Shown: positions 6,551 through 17,100 of the stretch, in pieces | Layout of the letters: every line of letters begins with the position of its first letter | How positions within the stretch are numbered: position 1 is the first letter of the stretch | From: an uncultured Prevotellaceae bacterium | GTDB lineage: Bacteria; Bacteroidota; Bacteroidia; Bacteroidales; Bacteroidaceae | Direction of reading: 5' to 3' | NCBI GenBank assembly: GCA_900318815.1 | Contig: ONMA01000019.1 | Coordinates: forward strand, 1 to 64,000 | DNA: 64,000 bases | The notes under the pieces: model-generated | The model's input: only the letters and a program-made list of their open reading frames with translations | Databases searched by the model: none | What the model was told of the DNA's origin: nothing | Made by a program: the position numbers and the translations under genes

Positions 6551-9118
6551 TCACCTCAGATATTTACAAAACTCGCTTGGGCCAGTGGTGTAAAGGTTTC
6601 CGAAGTTGGCTGAGTTGACGATATGCACGTGCGAGCCCAAGGTGTGCTGAGCGCAGTAGAGATAGAGGTCGCGATAAGTGGACGGGGATTCTTCGACGGG
6701 CGAAAGGCTACGGGTAGGCGCGTCAGCGGGAATGGCAGCATAGCCGAGCGACAAATTCCCTAAAACAGCAGAAAGGTGGGTGACGAGGTTGCGGGTGAAA
6801 CGGTCGCAACGCCAGACACCGAGCGTGCTGCTCCAGTTGTCGGCAAACGACTGCTCATAACGGCCTGAACTCGACATGGCGAGAACGCCGGGGATGCCCA
6901 CAAGCGGTGAAATGATGGCCTCTGAGAAACACGGTTCCATCAGAATCAGCATCTTGCGGTAAAGCCCAGCGGCTTGCATCTGAGAGACTGTCTCTTTGAA
7001 CTTGGCGGCAGTCATACCCTGACCATAGTCGGCATCAAGCCATGCCAGTTCATCCACGCCGTTGGAAGTTTTATTATGGCCGTGGCCGCTCCAGAAGAGG
7101 AGGATGTTGGGTACCCCAGAAGCCCCAGAAGCCCCAGAAGCCCCCCCTACGGCCCCCGAGGGGGCTTCTATAGTTTTGGAGGCAGAAGGTATTGTAGCCC
7201 CCTCGGGGGCTGAAGGGGGGGCCTTAGGGGCTTTTCCTAAGAGGATATTACAAATGTCGATGGGCATAAGGGTCGCGTTGTCGTAGTCGATGACGGCATT
7301 TGCCAGCAAGTCGGGGCCGTCATCGGAAGCGCGGATGATGCCCGGCTCGGGATTCTTCGGGTCTGTAGCTAATGCCTTGTCGATGATAAGGATGATGTGG
7401 TCGTCGTCAAAGCCGTTCTTGCGCAACAGCTGATACATGCTGAGCACGTCGGCCTGATGGCGGTAGTTGTTCCAGCCATGACTGCCTTGAACAAGCACGG
7501 CATATTGGTCTGTCAGTGCAGGATACTGGATAGCAGCGTCCTTGTTCTCGGCACTCTTGGCAAATTCTTCCTCTGCGTTTTGCACCAGCCAGTTCCAGGC
7601 GGCCATCGTCTGGCCGGTACGGCGGCTGCCGTCACTGCTCAGATAGTTGCGATGATGGATTTTTCCGTCCTGGATCTGCCAGTGAACGTAGGTGGTATGC
7701 AGGGCAGAGGTATAGGTCTCGCTGTCGAAGCGGATATCGCCCGAAGCACCAATGAAGTCCATCAGTTGTCCCTGCTCCATGGCTTTTAGATATAATTCCA
7801 TGGCAGTTTTATTCCAGGTGGCTCCACTCGTCTGACTGCTTTTGGGGGTGGTGATGGCGATGATGGCGTTGTTGATGGCTGCATTGGCCTCATGGGGCTC
7901 ATGGGACTCATGGGCATCGTAGGCGGCGGCGAAGGCGGCGAGCATCAGGGCATCGTAGAATTTACACTCAGCAAACGTTGGCTTGTTGCCGAACTTCACT
8001 TCGTAGCTTATCTCGAAGCCCGTCGACGGGTCGGCGTAGGGTGAGAATCCCTGATAATACTGCAACACATCGCGCGCCTGCTGGCCGAAGGCATCAAGGC
8101 TCTCCTGCGTCAGATTGCTGAATGCGAACCAGGTGCGCCCCCAAGCCTCCAGCATCTGCTGATTGTCATCTTTGCCTTCTTCAGCCATCGGCTCATCGGG
8201 GTCCATCCCCCACCACTCCATGCGCAGCCGGGCCATGTCGAGCAGTTGCTTCGTGGTCTCAATCACGCAGAAATTGCCAGTAAGCAAGCTGCCGAAGGAT
8301 GGCAGTTTGTTCAGTTCGTCATAGTAGGCTTTCATCCGTTGGCGTAGGTCGGCATCGCTCGTGTATTGCTCGTTGCGCGAGAACGGTATGCCCATCTCCT
8401 CAGCCTGATAAGGCCCCCAGTCGTAGAACGTGCGACCATAACTGTCATTGGGCGAGAACAGGGCAGCGGGTGTGCTGGTGTCGGGCCCGTATTCGAGTGT
8501 TTTCACAAACGAAGCATACATATTCATCAGCACCTCGCAGAACGTGATGTCGGTCTCAGTGAGCGACCAGAGGAACGGCTCCTTGTTCTCCACGCCTGCC
8601 GTACCTACGGCGAAGCGGCGGATAATCTCCTCGCTGGTGGCTGTCGGCGCTATCACGGGCTTGTGCGTCGACTGACATCCCGGTGCCAGCAATGCCACAC
8701 CATCGTTGCCGAAGGGGCCAATCACCGCCATCACATCCTCACGCTCGCCCAACTGCTGGCCCAGACGGGCTAGGTCTTCGGTCAGCTCGTCGTGCCACTC
8801 CAGCTTCAAGTCGATGCAAAGCGTATCATGCAACTGTGCCTGGTGGAAATTGTCGAGGAACCACTGTGCCGTCCTTTCGAATCGGGCTTTCGTGGCGGCG
8901 TCGGCACTCATCGGTGCCACTACGGCCACGGTCTGCTCCACCCAGCGCCGCGACTGCTGGTAGACGATGGTGTCGTCCTCCTGCTTACAAGAAATAAGGA
9001 GTATGAGAAGCAGGAATAGCAGACCCACCCCCCGCTCGGCCGAAGGACGCTTGCAAGGCAAGAACCCCTCCCTCAAAGGGAGGGGAGTATATAGTTTTGC
9101 ATTCATATTCTTTTTCAT
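6551..9118 (-). CDS. Lipoprotein: periplasmic-binding-protein-like domain fused to a legumain-type (C13) cysteine peptidase
   Basis: 855 aa. A lipoprotein signal ends LLISC (near residue 44). Residues about 60-420 resemble a type-1 periplasmic binding protein of the branched-chain amino-acid/receptor type (VMAVIGPFGNDGVALLAP, KPVIAPTATSEEI). The C-terminal third is legumain-like: GSHGWNNYRHQADV (about residue 546), then FWSGHGH with the catalytic His (about 677) and LMEPCFSEA with the catalytic Cys (about 728), as in the HG...EAC order of C13 peptidases. A sensor domain with a protease is an unusual pairing. It overlaps the upstream lipoprotein gene by four bases (ATGA), so the two are co-translated. 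Low-complexity insertions interrupt it at the signal peptide (9026-9090), at 7891-7915 and at 7114-7236, all in frame. Confidence 0.82.
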   Translation of the reverse strand: MKKNMNAKLYTPLPLREGFLPCKRPSAERGVGLLFLLLILLISCKQEDDTIVYQQSRRWVEQTVAVVAPMSADAATKARFERTAQWFLDNFHQAQLHDTLCIDLKLEWHDELTEDLARLGQQLGEREDVMAVIGPFGNDGVALLAPGCQSTHKPVIAPTATSEEIIRRFAVGTAGVENKEPFLWSLTETDITFCEVLMNMYASFVKTLEYGPDTSTPAALFSPNDSYGRTFYDWGPYQAEEMGIPFSRNEQYTSDADLRQRMKAYYDELNKLPSFGSLLTGNFCVIETTKQLLDMARLRMEWWGMDPDEPMAEEGKDDNQQMLEAWGRTWFAFSNLTQESLDAFGQQARDVLQYYQGFSPYADPSTGFEISYEVKFGNKPTFAECKFYDALMLAAFAAAYDAHESHEPHEANAAINNAIIAITTPKSSQTSGATWNKTAMELYLKAMEQGQLMDFIGASGDIRFDSETYTSALHTTYVHWQIQDGKIHHRNYLSSDGSRRTGQTMAAWNWLVQNAEEEFAKSAENKDAAIQYPALTDQYAVLVQGSHGWNNYRHQADVLSMYQLLRKNGFDDDHIILIIDKALATDPKNPEPGIIRASDDGPDLLANAVIDYDNATLMPIDICNILLGKAPKAPPSAPEGATIPSASKTIEAPSGAVGGASGASGASGVPNILLFWSGHGHNKTSNGVDELAWLDADYGQGMTAAKFKETVSQMQAAGLYRKMLILMEPCFSEAIISPLVGIPGVLAMSSSGRYEQSFADNWSSTLGVWRCDRFTRNLVTHLSAVLGNLSLGYAAIPADAPTRSLSPVEESPSTYRDLYLYCAQHTLGSHVHIVNSANFGNLYTTGPSEFCKYLR

Positions 9119-10182
9119 TTGGTTTCCTTTCTCAATGCCGTTTCGTGAATCTCTTTCAGTTTCTCCTCTGTCAACTGCTCATGCACCTCGACCATGTACT
9201 GTTCGGGATAGTCCATATAGGTACGAACCACCTCGGTATAGCCCGAGGCCAAGCCTAACGACTGGTGCTTGGGCATACCTTCGCTGGATAGCCACTGGCG
9301 GATGCAGCGGTCGACGGCGCGGTCGATGTGCTTCACCACCGACAGTCGCGAGCGGGGTGTACGGTATTCCTTGTCGATGCCCATGATGAACAACCCGTCC
9401 ATCTCAATCTCGTTCATGCGCCAGAACGTGTTGAAGGCGCCGCCGCAGATGGGCACGAGGTCATAGATGTCGTCGGCTATCCACTGGTGAATCATCCGCA
9501 TGGCCGTCGTATCGGCTACATCGTACCCACCGTCGCCCGTCTCATCGAGGAAGGTGGTGGCGAGAAACTTCTCTTTCTTCTCTGTAGAAGAAGTCATGCC
9601 GGCCTCGAATCCGTCAGTGAAGCCTTGTATGGCCTCGACCACGGCCTGCTCCCGGCGATTGGCTCCTATCAGCATCACCCTTGGCCCCAGGGCAGGCATC
9701 ATCGCACCTGCCTCGAACATGGCTCCATAGTAAGGCAGATAGAGCGTGGAGCCCTTGCCCGGGAGTGGCGTGTCGGTCTCCAAATAGAGCAGGTCGGCGC
9801 GGGCATTCGCCTCCAGTCGGCGGCTGTTGCTACGCAGATACTCATCGTACACTGGTGATGTGACGATAAACAGTCGGCGCACCGTGTCCGTCGCCGCCTC
9901 CATCTGGCGCATCATCAGTTCCAGATACTGCAGGCCCTCCTCCGTCGATTGTGGCGACAGCTGCATGGTGCGCAGCCCCAGTTCCTGCGCCGTCCGCTCC
10001 ACGCCCTCGTAGATCATGTCGCAATACGAGCGGTCGCCTAATGAGTTATCGCCGTAAATGACCGTTACCAGCGGTGCTGTACTGGCCTGCTCCTCGTTCG
10101 GGTCAGGCATGTAGATGGTGTCGCCCTCCTTGGTGCATGACGCCAGTAGCAATGCTGCAAAAAGCGCAAAATAATGTTTCAT
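9115..10182 (-). CDS. BMP-family (Med/PnrA-like) substrate-binding lipoprotein
   Basis: 355 aa from the ATG at 10182; an in-frame TTG five codons upstream is less likely. The signal peptide ends LLLASC with Cys lipidation. The body reads like a Bmp/type-1 binding protein (PF02608): VTVIYGDNSLGDRSYCDMIY near the start of the mature part, GAMMPALGPRVMLIGANRRE in the middle and DLVPICGGAFNTF later. This family binds nucleosides or similar small ligands for ABC import, but no permease or ATPase is nearby; instead it overlaps the legumain-fusion gene. The pair may form one envelope sensing or processing unit; that link is inferred only from the overlap and shared fold. Confidence 0.78.
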   Translation of the reverse strand: MKHYFALFAALLLASCTKEGDTIYMPDPNEEQASTAPLVTVIYGDNSLGDRSYCDMIYEGVERTAQELGLRTMQLSPQSTEEGLQYLELMMRQMEAATDTVRRLFIVTSPVYDEYLRSNSRRLEANARADLLYLETDTPLPGKGSTLYLPYYGAMFEAGAMMPALGPRVMLIGANRREQAVVEAIQGFTDGFEAGMTSSTEKKEKFLATTFLDETGDGGYDVADTTAMRMIHQWIADDIYDLVPICGGAFNTFWRMNEIEMDGLFIMGIDKEYRTPRSRLSVVKHIDRAVDRCIRQWLSSEGMPKHQSLGLASGYTEVVRTYMDYPEQYMVEVHEQLTEEKLKEIHETALRKETK

Positions 10183-10203
10183 ACCATATATATTCAAGTT
10201 TTC

Positions 10204-10236
10204 TTTTGGCGTTTTGGATAAAAATGTGTACTTTTG
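10204..10236 (+). promoter_or_regulatory. Promoter of the toxin-antitoxin operon
   Basis: -33 box TTTTGG (10204-10209) and -7 box TACTTTTG (10229-10236), spaced 19 bases: a near-ideal Bacteroidetes promoter. It lies in the 80-base gap to the divergent lipoprotein operon. Confidence 0.75.
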
Positions 10237-10263
10237 CTATCAAAATCAAAACGCATTGTAATT

Positions 10264-10602
10264 ATGACAACAGTACAGAAAATACAGGAAACTCCGATGG
10301 CTCCATATATTGGGCTGATGCAGGGAATGAGCCACAAACAGAAGCGTGTGGTGATTGCATTCTTGTCTGACTCCATGAAGGAGCCAGATAAAACGGAGGA
10401 AAAGATGATGTTGAAGCCGAATCCCTTTAGGAACTTTAGGCGAGCCAACGACATAACGGAAGAGGAGCGTACACGCATTATGGAAGGAATAAGGAGTATG
10501 CCTGTCTCATCGGAAACTGAGCAACTGATAGACGGCCTCTCGCTGACAGAGACGGAGATGCAGGACGAACGAACAAAGTACATCTTAGGGCTTGAAAAAT
10601 GA
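10264..10602 (+). CDS. Putative antitoxin of a PIN-domain toxin-antitoxin pair
   Basis: 112 aa, starting at ATG 10264 (MTTVQKIQETPMAPYIG), downstream of the promoter box. Small, charged and helix-rich, with no family I can name. Its role is read from context: its stop overlaps the start of the PIN-domain toxin gene by four bases (ATGA), the standard antitoxin-first layout. The C-terminal half (LTETEMQDERTKYILGLEK) could be the toxin-binding segment. DNA binding and autoregulation are expected of such proteins but cannot be shown here. Confidence 0.7.
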   Translation: MTTVQKIQETPMAPYIGLMQGMSHKQKRVVIAFLSDSMKEPDKTEEKMMLKPNPFRNFRRANDITEEERTRIMEGIRSMPVSSETEQLIDGLSLTETEMQDERTKYILGLEK

Positions 10603-11027
10603 TGAAGGTTTTCCTTGACACCAATATTCTGATAGACTTTGTTGACTACCGCGCGAAACGCGAGTATGCCAAACGCATCATCGAACTGGGAGCAAAAGGT
10701 GAGATAACGCTCTTTGCCTCCTATCTGACCTACGCGAATATGGCGTTTGTACTGCGTCATCGCCCTCAAGAGGAAAAGTACAGGCTGTTGCGTGAGGCTC
10801 GCCAAAACATTGTCGTAGTGGTTCCTACCGTAGAACATTTGGACTACGCCTTGGTTCATGAAGTGAAGGACTTTGAGGATTTGCTGCAATATCGCTGCGC
10901 ACTGGAGGCTGACTGCGACGTTATCGTGACGAACAACCCAGATGACTACGAAGAGTTCTGTCAGTTGCCGTTCTTTACCTCTGAAGACTTCGTTTTCAAC
11001 TATTTTCTTGAAGCGCATAACCTCTGA
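10599..11027 (+). CDS. PIN-domain ribonuclease toxin (VapC-like)
   Basis: 142 aa. FLDTNILIDF at the N-terminus carries the first conserved Asp, and the region DFEDLLQYRCALEADCDVIVTNN supplies the later acidic residues and the TNN turn typical of PIN nucleases, which cleave RNA with bound metal ions. The length fits VapC-type toxins. ATGATG gives two adjacent possible starts; the first overlaps the antitoxin stop. The operon ends before a hairpin at 11050-11082. Confidence 0.88.
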   Translation: MMKVFLDTNILIDFVDYRAKREYAKRIIELGAKGEITLFASYLTYANMAFVLRHRPQEEKYRLLREARQNIVVVVPTVEHLDYALVHEVKDFEDLLQYRCALEADCDVIVTNNPDDYEEFCQLPFFTSEDFVFNYFLEAHNL

Positions 11028-11049
11028 CGTTTTCCTCACCCCTACTCCC

Positions 11050-11082
11050 ATCCCCTGCCATCCGTAACGAATGGCAGGGGAT
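11050..11082. terminator. Hairpin between the PIN toxin and the converging BspA-like gene
   Basis: A perfect 12-bp stem (11050-11061 and 11071-11082, ATCCCCTGCCAT type) with a 9-base loop. No T-run follows on either strand, so a terminator role is plausible but not certain. Confidence 0.5.
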
Positions 11083-11196
11083 GTTGCGTTGTGGATGTGA
11101 AGGTATGCTATCATTCTACTTGTTTTACGTGTTTTTATTTGTTTTTGTAAGACGCAGAGCGTTCAAAACGTCCGGACACCATCTTCTTTCCGTTCT

Positions 11197-14100
11197 TCAC
11201 CACGATGCCCCTAACGTTGCCGTCGATGGCAGGAAGCAGCGGAAGGCAGGGATGGTAACGGCCTTGTGGACCTCAGTGTCAGAGAGCACGGGGTGCCACT
11301 TCGCGTCGTCGTTCATCACATAGGCACCCAGCTCCACAGCATCCTGGTTGCCGATGCTGTTCAGCGTGCCGCGCAGGGTGTAGCCCACTGACTGCTGCTG
11401 ACGGCCCACGGTGTTGCCGTCGTTGCTCGAGGGCAGGGTGACGTTGGCGGTGGAGAGCAGGGCGTCGGCGCTTTCCGTCCAGACGAGGTAGGGCTGCATG
11501 GCCTCCATGCGACCCGTGTGCTGGGCAAAGATGAGCTCGTTGGTGCCACGACCCGACAGTTGGTAGACCTTTGCGCCGTCGGGGATGTCGAGGGCGTAGG
11601 GCAGACAGACGGTGTAGGGTGCGGCACTCTTTGTCAGCGTGCGCGTGTTCTCCACGTTGTCGGCTGCGACGGCGAAGGGCACGCAGTAGTCGAGGCCATC
11701 CACCAAGCGGAAGGTCTGGGCGTGGAAGACGCCGCTGATAGTGTCGCCCACGGCCACGTTTACATCGGCACTTTCGCCATATTGTGCAGGCACGTATGCC
11801 AGCGTGTTCTCACCGATTCCGAGTGAGCGCACGCCACCCTCGGCTACGAGCGTCGGAGCATACTCGGTGCACTTGCTCAAGTCTACATAGCGCAGGGCGG
11901 TGGCGTTCTTGAAGGCATCCTTGCCCACGCCCTTCGCAGTGGCGGGCAGGGTGATGTTGCGCATCTGCGTGAGCGGTGTCACGTCGGCGGTGCGCAGCGA
12001 GTCGATGCTGGTGTACGCCAAGGCATCGAGGTCTTTGGCTCCTCCATGATGAGTGAACCAGCCTCTTACGTCACTTATCTGCTGCAGGTCGTCCTTGGTG
12101 GCGGCGGCGTGGGCAGCGAAGGCGGCAAACGACTCGTCGTCCTTGAAATCACCCGTGCTGATGTTGTTGGTGCGCTGCTGCGAACCAGTGTAGGCATCAT
12201 CAGCCACATATTCATCATAGAGCGACGGACGCACGTAGAAGGCGTCGAACGTCGGGCTGTAGTTGTTGCACAGGTAGCGCTCCACCCAACATTCGTTCTG
12301 CATCTCCAGCTTCTTCTTCGAGAGGATGTACATGCGGGTGATGGAGGCGCAGTCGTCGAAGGAACTCCAGATGAGTTCCTCACACTCGTCGCCGATGACC
12401 ACTGTCTCCAAGGATTCGCATCCGATGAAAGCACGTGGCTTCACGCTTTTCATGGTGCGTGGCAGAATGAGTGTCTTCAGCGAATAGGAAAAGCCAAGAG
12501 CGTAGCCGGGCATTATACCCTCCTCGCCAGGAAAAATGAACTTAATTTCGTCCATCCATTCCCAAGCGTCGATGGCAAAATTTGAAGGCACTATTTCGGC
12601 ATCGTAGAGGTCGATATACTCCAGCTGTCCCAAATAGTTGCGGGCGCCGCCATGCCCGTTGTCTCTCGTGAAATCATAGCCGGCCAGGTAGCGTATGACG
12701 GCGAAGTCGCCACCGGAGATGGGACCATTGACCTTCAGACCGCGAATGTTGGAGTAATCGCCTGTGACTGCATCCAAAATTCTTTCCGTTTCATACTTGG
12801 GTCCGTTCGCATGCCATACACGTACCTTCGCCTTCAACCCTAACTGCTCTGCCAACGTATTGGGCTCGGTCAGCGTCACCTCGATGATGTCGTTGCGGAA
12901 CTCCTCGTCTTCACCCACGATATGGTCGGCATACTGCTCCCAGTGCTCGCGGTAGCGCTTCACGTGCGTCTTCGGCACAATGATCTGGAAGTCGGAGGGC
13001 AGGTCACGCAGAGCATGTCGCTCCAGTTCAGGCACCGAGTCGGCGCTGATGCGGATGGTGCCTAAACTCTCGCAGCCTCTGAAGGCGTCATAGCCGATGC
13101 GCTCCACTGAGCTGGGCAACGTGATGCGCTCCAGATAGGAGCAGTTCTCGAAGTCGTGGTCCAGCTCGCGAATGTTGCTGAAGAGTTGGAACTCGTCGAA
13201 GGTCTTCAGCTGGCGGTCATAGTAGAAGAAGTAGCCGTCGCCACCGAAATAACTGCCGTGCGGGTCTTTCGTACTTTCCAAGTTCAGATATTCCGACGGA
13301 AAGTAGCATCGATGGGTCATCAGGTCTTGCAGCACTTGTTCGTCCTCGAAGAGGGCAAGGCAGCTCCGTGCGCGGCTGGTCAGGGCCGGATCGTTCATGT
13401 AGTCGCCCAACTGCGATTTCTTCGTATATACTTGCGCGATGGGAGCTTCCCACGGGTCGTCGCTCTCGCTGGTGGCAAACTCATCGGTGAGGAACACCAA
13501 CTCTTCGATACCGTTGGTGAGGTCTTGCAACAGGTCGCGGGTATAGCGCTTCAGGCCCGTTCCCACGGCGATGCGCTTCAGGTTCTTGGCACCCTGGAAG
13601 GTGTTCTCTCCAATCTCGGTGACGGAGTTGGGCAGGATGAGCGTCTCGAGAGCCGTGCAGTTATGGAACATATATTCGCCCACCCAGTCGGCCTTCTCCA
13701 GATACTCGTCCACACCATATTTATTATAAGAGTGCTCCGTGTCCTTCATGAGGTTGGCACCCGAGAGGTCCACGTAGGCCAGCTTTCCATCCGTGGGGTC
13801 GCTGTCCCAAGCGTCGGCACCCATCATGATGCGTAGCACGCCCACGTCGATGCCGTTCATCGGGCCGTTCACCTTCAGTTTTTTGTATTTCCAATAGGCT
13901 CCGCCGAGATAGCGCACGGTGCTGCCGTCCATGATGGCAGTCAGTCCCAACTTCTCGGCCAGCTGTCCGGCTTGGTCGAGGGTTACTTCAGCGATGAGTG
14001 CTGGCTCCTCGCTGTCGGCCTTGATGTACTGGGCGTAGCTGGGCCATGCCTGCTTGTAAGTCTCCACAGCCTCGGCGGGCACGTAAATGGTGAATCCGCT

Positions 14101-17100
14101 GTAGCTGGTAAGGTCGAACACGTTGTAGTCCAACTTGGCAGGTGTAGTGCCCTCGCAGCGCACGGTCTTCAGGCCGCTATACTGGAAGGCGCAGGCATCG
14201 ATGGTCTCCACGGCGGCGGGGATGGTGATCTCCTTCAGGCTCCTGCAACCGTAGAAGGCCCAGCCGCCGATGTGCTTGATGGTGGAAGGCAGTTCGATGG
14301 CGTTGAGGTTCGAGCAGTTCTTGAACCATGAGCCGCCCACCTGAGTGAGGCCCACCAGCTCAAAGCGTTTGAAATCGGGGAACGAGCGCAGGCTGCTGTT
14401 GTCCGAGAACTTGCCGTTAAGATAGTCGCTGGATGTCACCCGTGTGATGTCGAGCCAGTCGCCCCACTTCGAGGCGTTGTTGTCGTACCACGAGCGGGCC
14501 ACGTCGGTGCGGTACTTCAGGTCGCTCAGCTTGCTCACCACCACAGGGTCGGCAGGCAGGAAGAGGCAGGGCAGGAAGCGGTCCTGATACTTCACCCAAG
14601 CGGTGTCGGCGGCGAACAACTCCATCTGGCGTTCGGTCATCTTGAAGCGTACCTTCGGCGACTTGTCGAACACGCCGTTGCCTATCTGCAGCATGGCAGG
14701 AGTCAACGGTTCGGCGATGTTGGAGCCGTCAGTGCGCAGGTAGAGCATATCCACATGCTCGAGGTTTGGACATTCGGCGAAGCACGAGTCCTGAAGCGCC
14801 ATCTGCAGGTCAGTATAGGCATCGCCCGTCCACAACCAGCCGGCCACGTCCCAGAACGACACGCTCTTGATGTCGGTATTCTTGCGGAAGGCATTCTTGC
14901 GGGCATAGTCGAGCTTATAGTTGTTGTAGGAGCCAATGTCGTTGAAGAAGCCCAGGGCACCATTGTTGTTCTTGATATAGTCATCGTCGGGGCCGATGGC
15001 GTGCAGGTGCTCGATGGTGTGTCCGCTCAGCTTATCCCTGTATAGGTTGCCATTCTTATAGCTAAAGGCATACTTCACGCCAAATTCGGTGAAGTTGACC
15101 TTCTCCTCCACATCTTCATATACGAAGAAGCGCCTGTGCTGTCTCCAGCTGTCGCTGAGCAGGTAGTCTAGGCGTCGCTCGCTGGGGATGATGATGTGGA
15201 ACTTGGTAGAGTCGAGTCCGGCAAATATATCGTTGCCGCATAGCACGAAGTCCTCCGGTCCCATGGCTCTCTGGCCGTTTTCGTCGGTCATCAGACGCAA
15301 GTCGAGTGTTTCCAGCGCGTCGCAACCCACGAAGGCCGAGTCGGGAATATAGATGAGATTAGCCGACATGTTGTGGCTGGTGCGGGCGCTGTTGTCGTGG
15401 AAGCGCACGGTGCGCAGCTGCTTTTTGTTCTGGAACACCGTGGGCAGCCACGTCGTGGTACGGGTAACTTTCGACACTCCGGTGTAGATCACAGCATCCT
15501 TGATGTCATCAGGCGCACTCTTGATAAAGGTATGGTAGATGAGATTCTTATGGGGCGTGATGATAATCATGTTACTGGCATGTGTGCTCACCGCGTGCAT
15601 GTTTGCAATGATATTATCCTGCATGCCCTGTTTCAGTTTAGCGGCGTTCGTAGCCGAGCCCATCAGTTCAGAGACAGCCATGCCTCCACCCAAAACGCTA
15701 CCAATATAAGCCGTGTTGGTGAGGCTAGTCTTAATGACATCGGGCAAAGCCGAAGAAATCAAAGAGGAAGTTGTCGCCTGTACGACTGTCGACGGCACGA
15801 TTTGTGTGGAGAAGAAAGATTCATAACTCAAAAAGCTGATTCTCCTTGCAATAGCCTTGATGACAGCACTACTTGAGTTTGTTGTTGCCATTTGGAGTAG
15901 TTGTTCTGCCGAAGCCGTGATCAGGCCTTCAGAATTACAAACGCCATACCCTACATAGTTAGCAATCATTCCAGTAGTAAAGCCATAATCTTTGAGGTTC
16001 TTACCTGTAAAAAGGACAAAATCCTGAACAGTCAACGTTCCCGACGACAAAATTTTTGCGGATGCCGTCTTCATTCCCACCAAAGCTGCTTCTTTGGTAC
16101 CCAAGGAGAAACCCTGTGTTGCCGCCTCTCTGGTAGTCTGCTTCAAAAGGTCTTTGGTACTTTGTTGGGCAACATTCTGAACTATTTGATCGACCGCATC
16201 GTCTGTTAGCAACGCTGCTGCGTCGTCTGATGCTGCCGCTGCAGCTTCCTTTGCGAGATTAATTGCGGCCTTGACCGATTGTACAATATTATAGATTCCA
16301 TAGGCAATCGTCGCTACCTCGTAAATGGTGACGGGAATGCTCCAAAGGGAGTAGGACTGCGTCACGACTTGGTCGGTAGAAAGTATGCCATCGGAGCCAC
16401 CCACATAGCTGTAGGTGAGTCCGTTCTTCACGATGTCGTCCATTGCGGTGGGCATGTAGTCAGCAGCCTTGATATAGCCTGCGTAAGTTGCCCAGTTGGG
16501 GTCGGTCAGGAATTCTGAAAAGAGATCGGGAGCCACGAGGATACAGAGGTTGGGGTTGACAGTCCATGCGGCATCCTGCTCCTCCTCGCTCATGGAAACC
16601 AACTCTTCTGGAGTCGGCAGTCCAAAGATGTTTGCCCCAGGGATGATGTCCTTCGGGCCGAGCACCTGCCAGCGGTCGTCGCCGTCTTCCACCTTGTAGA
16701 ACAGGCGGATTTCCTTCAGGTTCTTGCAGTTCTTGAAGGCGCCGTTCTCTATCACCATCTTGGGTTCGCTATACGAGTTCTCCGAGCGGCCATTAGTCTG
16801 CCAGAACTCTATTTCCTTCAGGTCGTCACATCCCGCAAAAGCGCCTTTGCGGATGGCGATGGTCTTGTAGTTGTAGTATGAGCCCGGGTCGTTGTAGATG
16901 CGAAGCACACCGTCGTGGCTCTTCAGATAATTGCTGTCCACGCCCTTCACCGTGGTGTACCACAGGTTGGCGTTATCTGGCGTTCGGCTCTTGTCCGAGA
17001 GCAGCGAGGCGGCGTTGAACTGCCGGTAGTCGGCGTTCCACAGGCGCAGCGTCTTCATGATTTCCTCATGCTGTTCGTCGGCGTTGCTCAGGGCGGTGCC

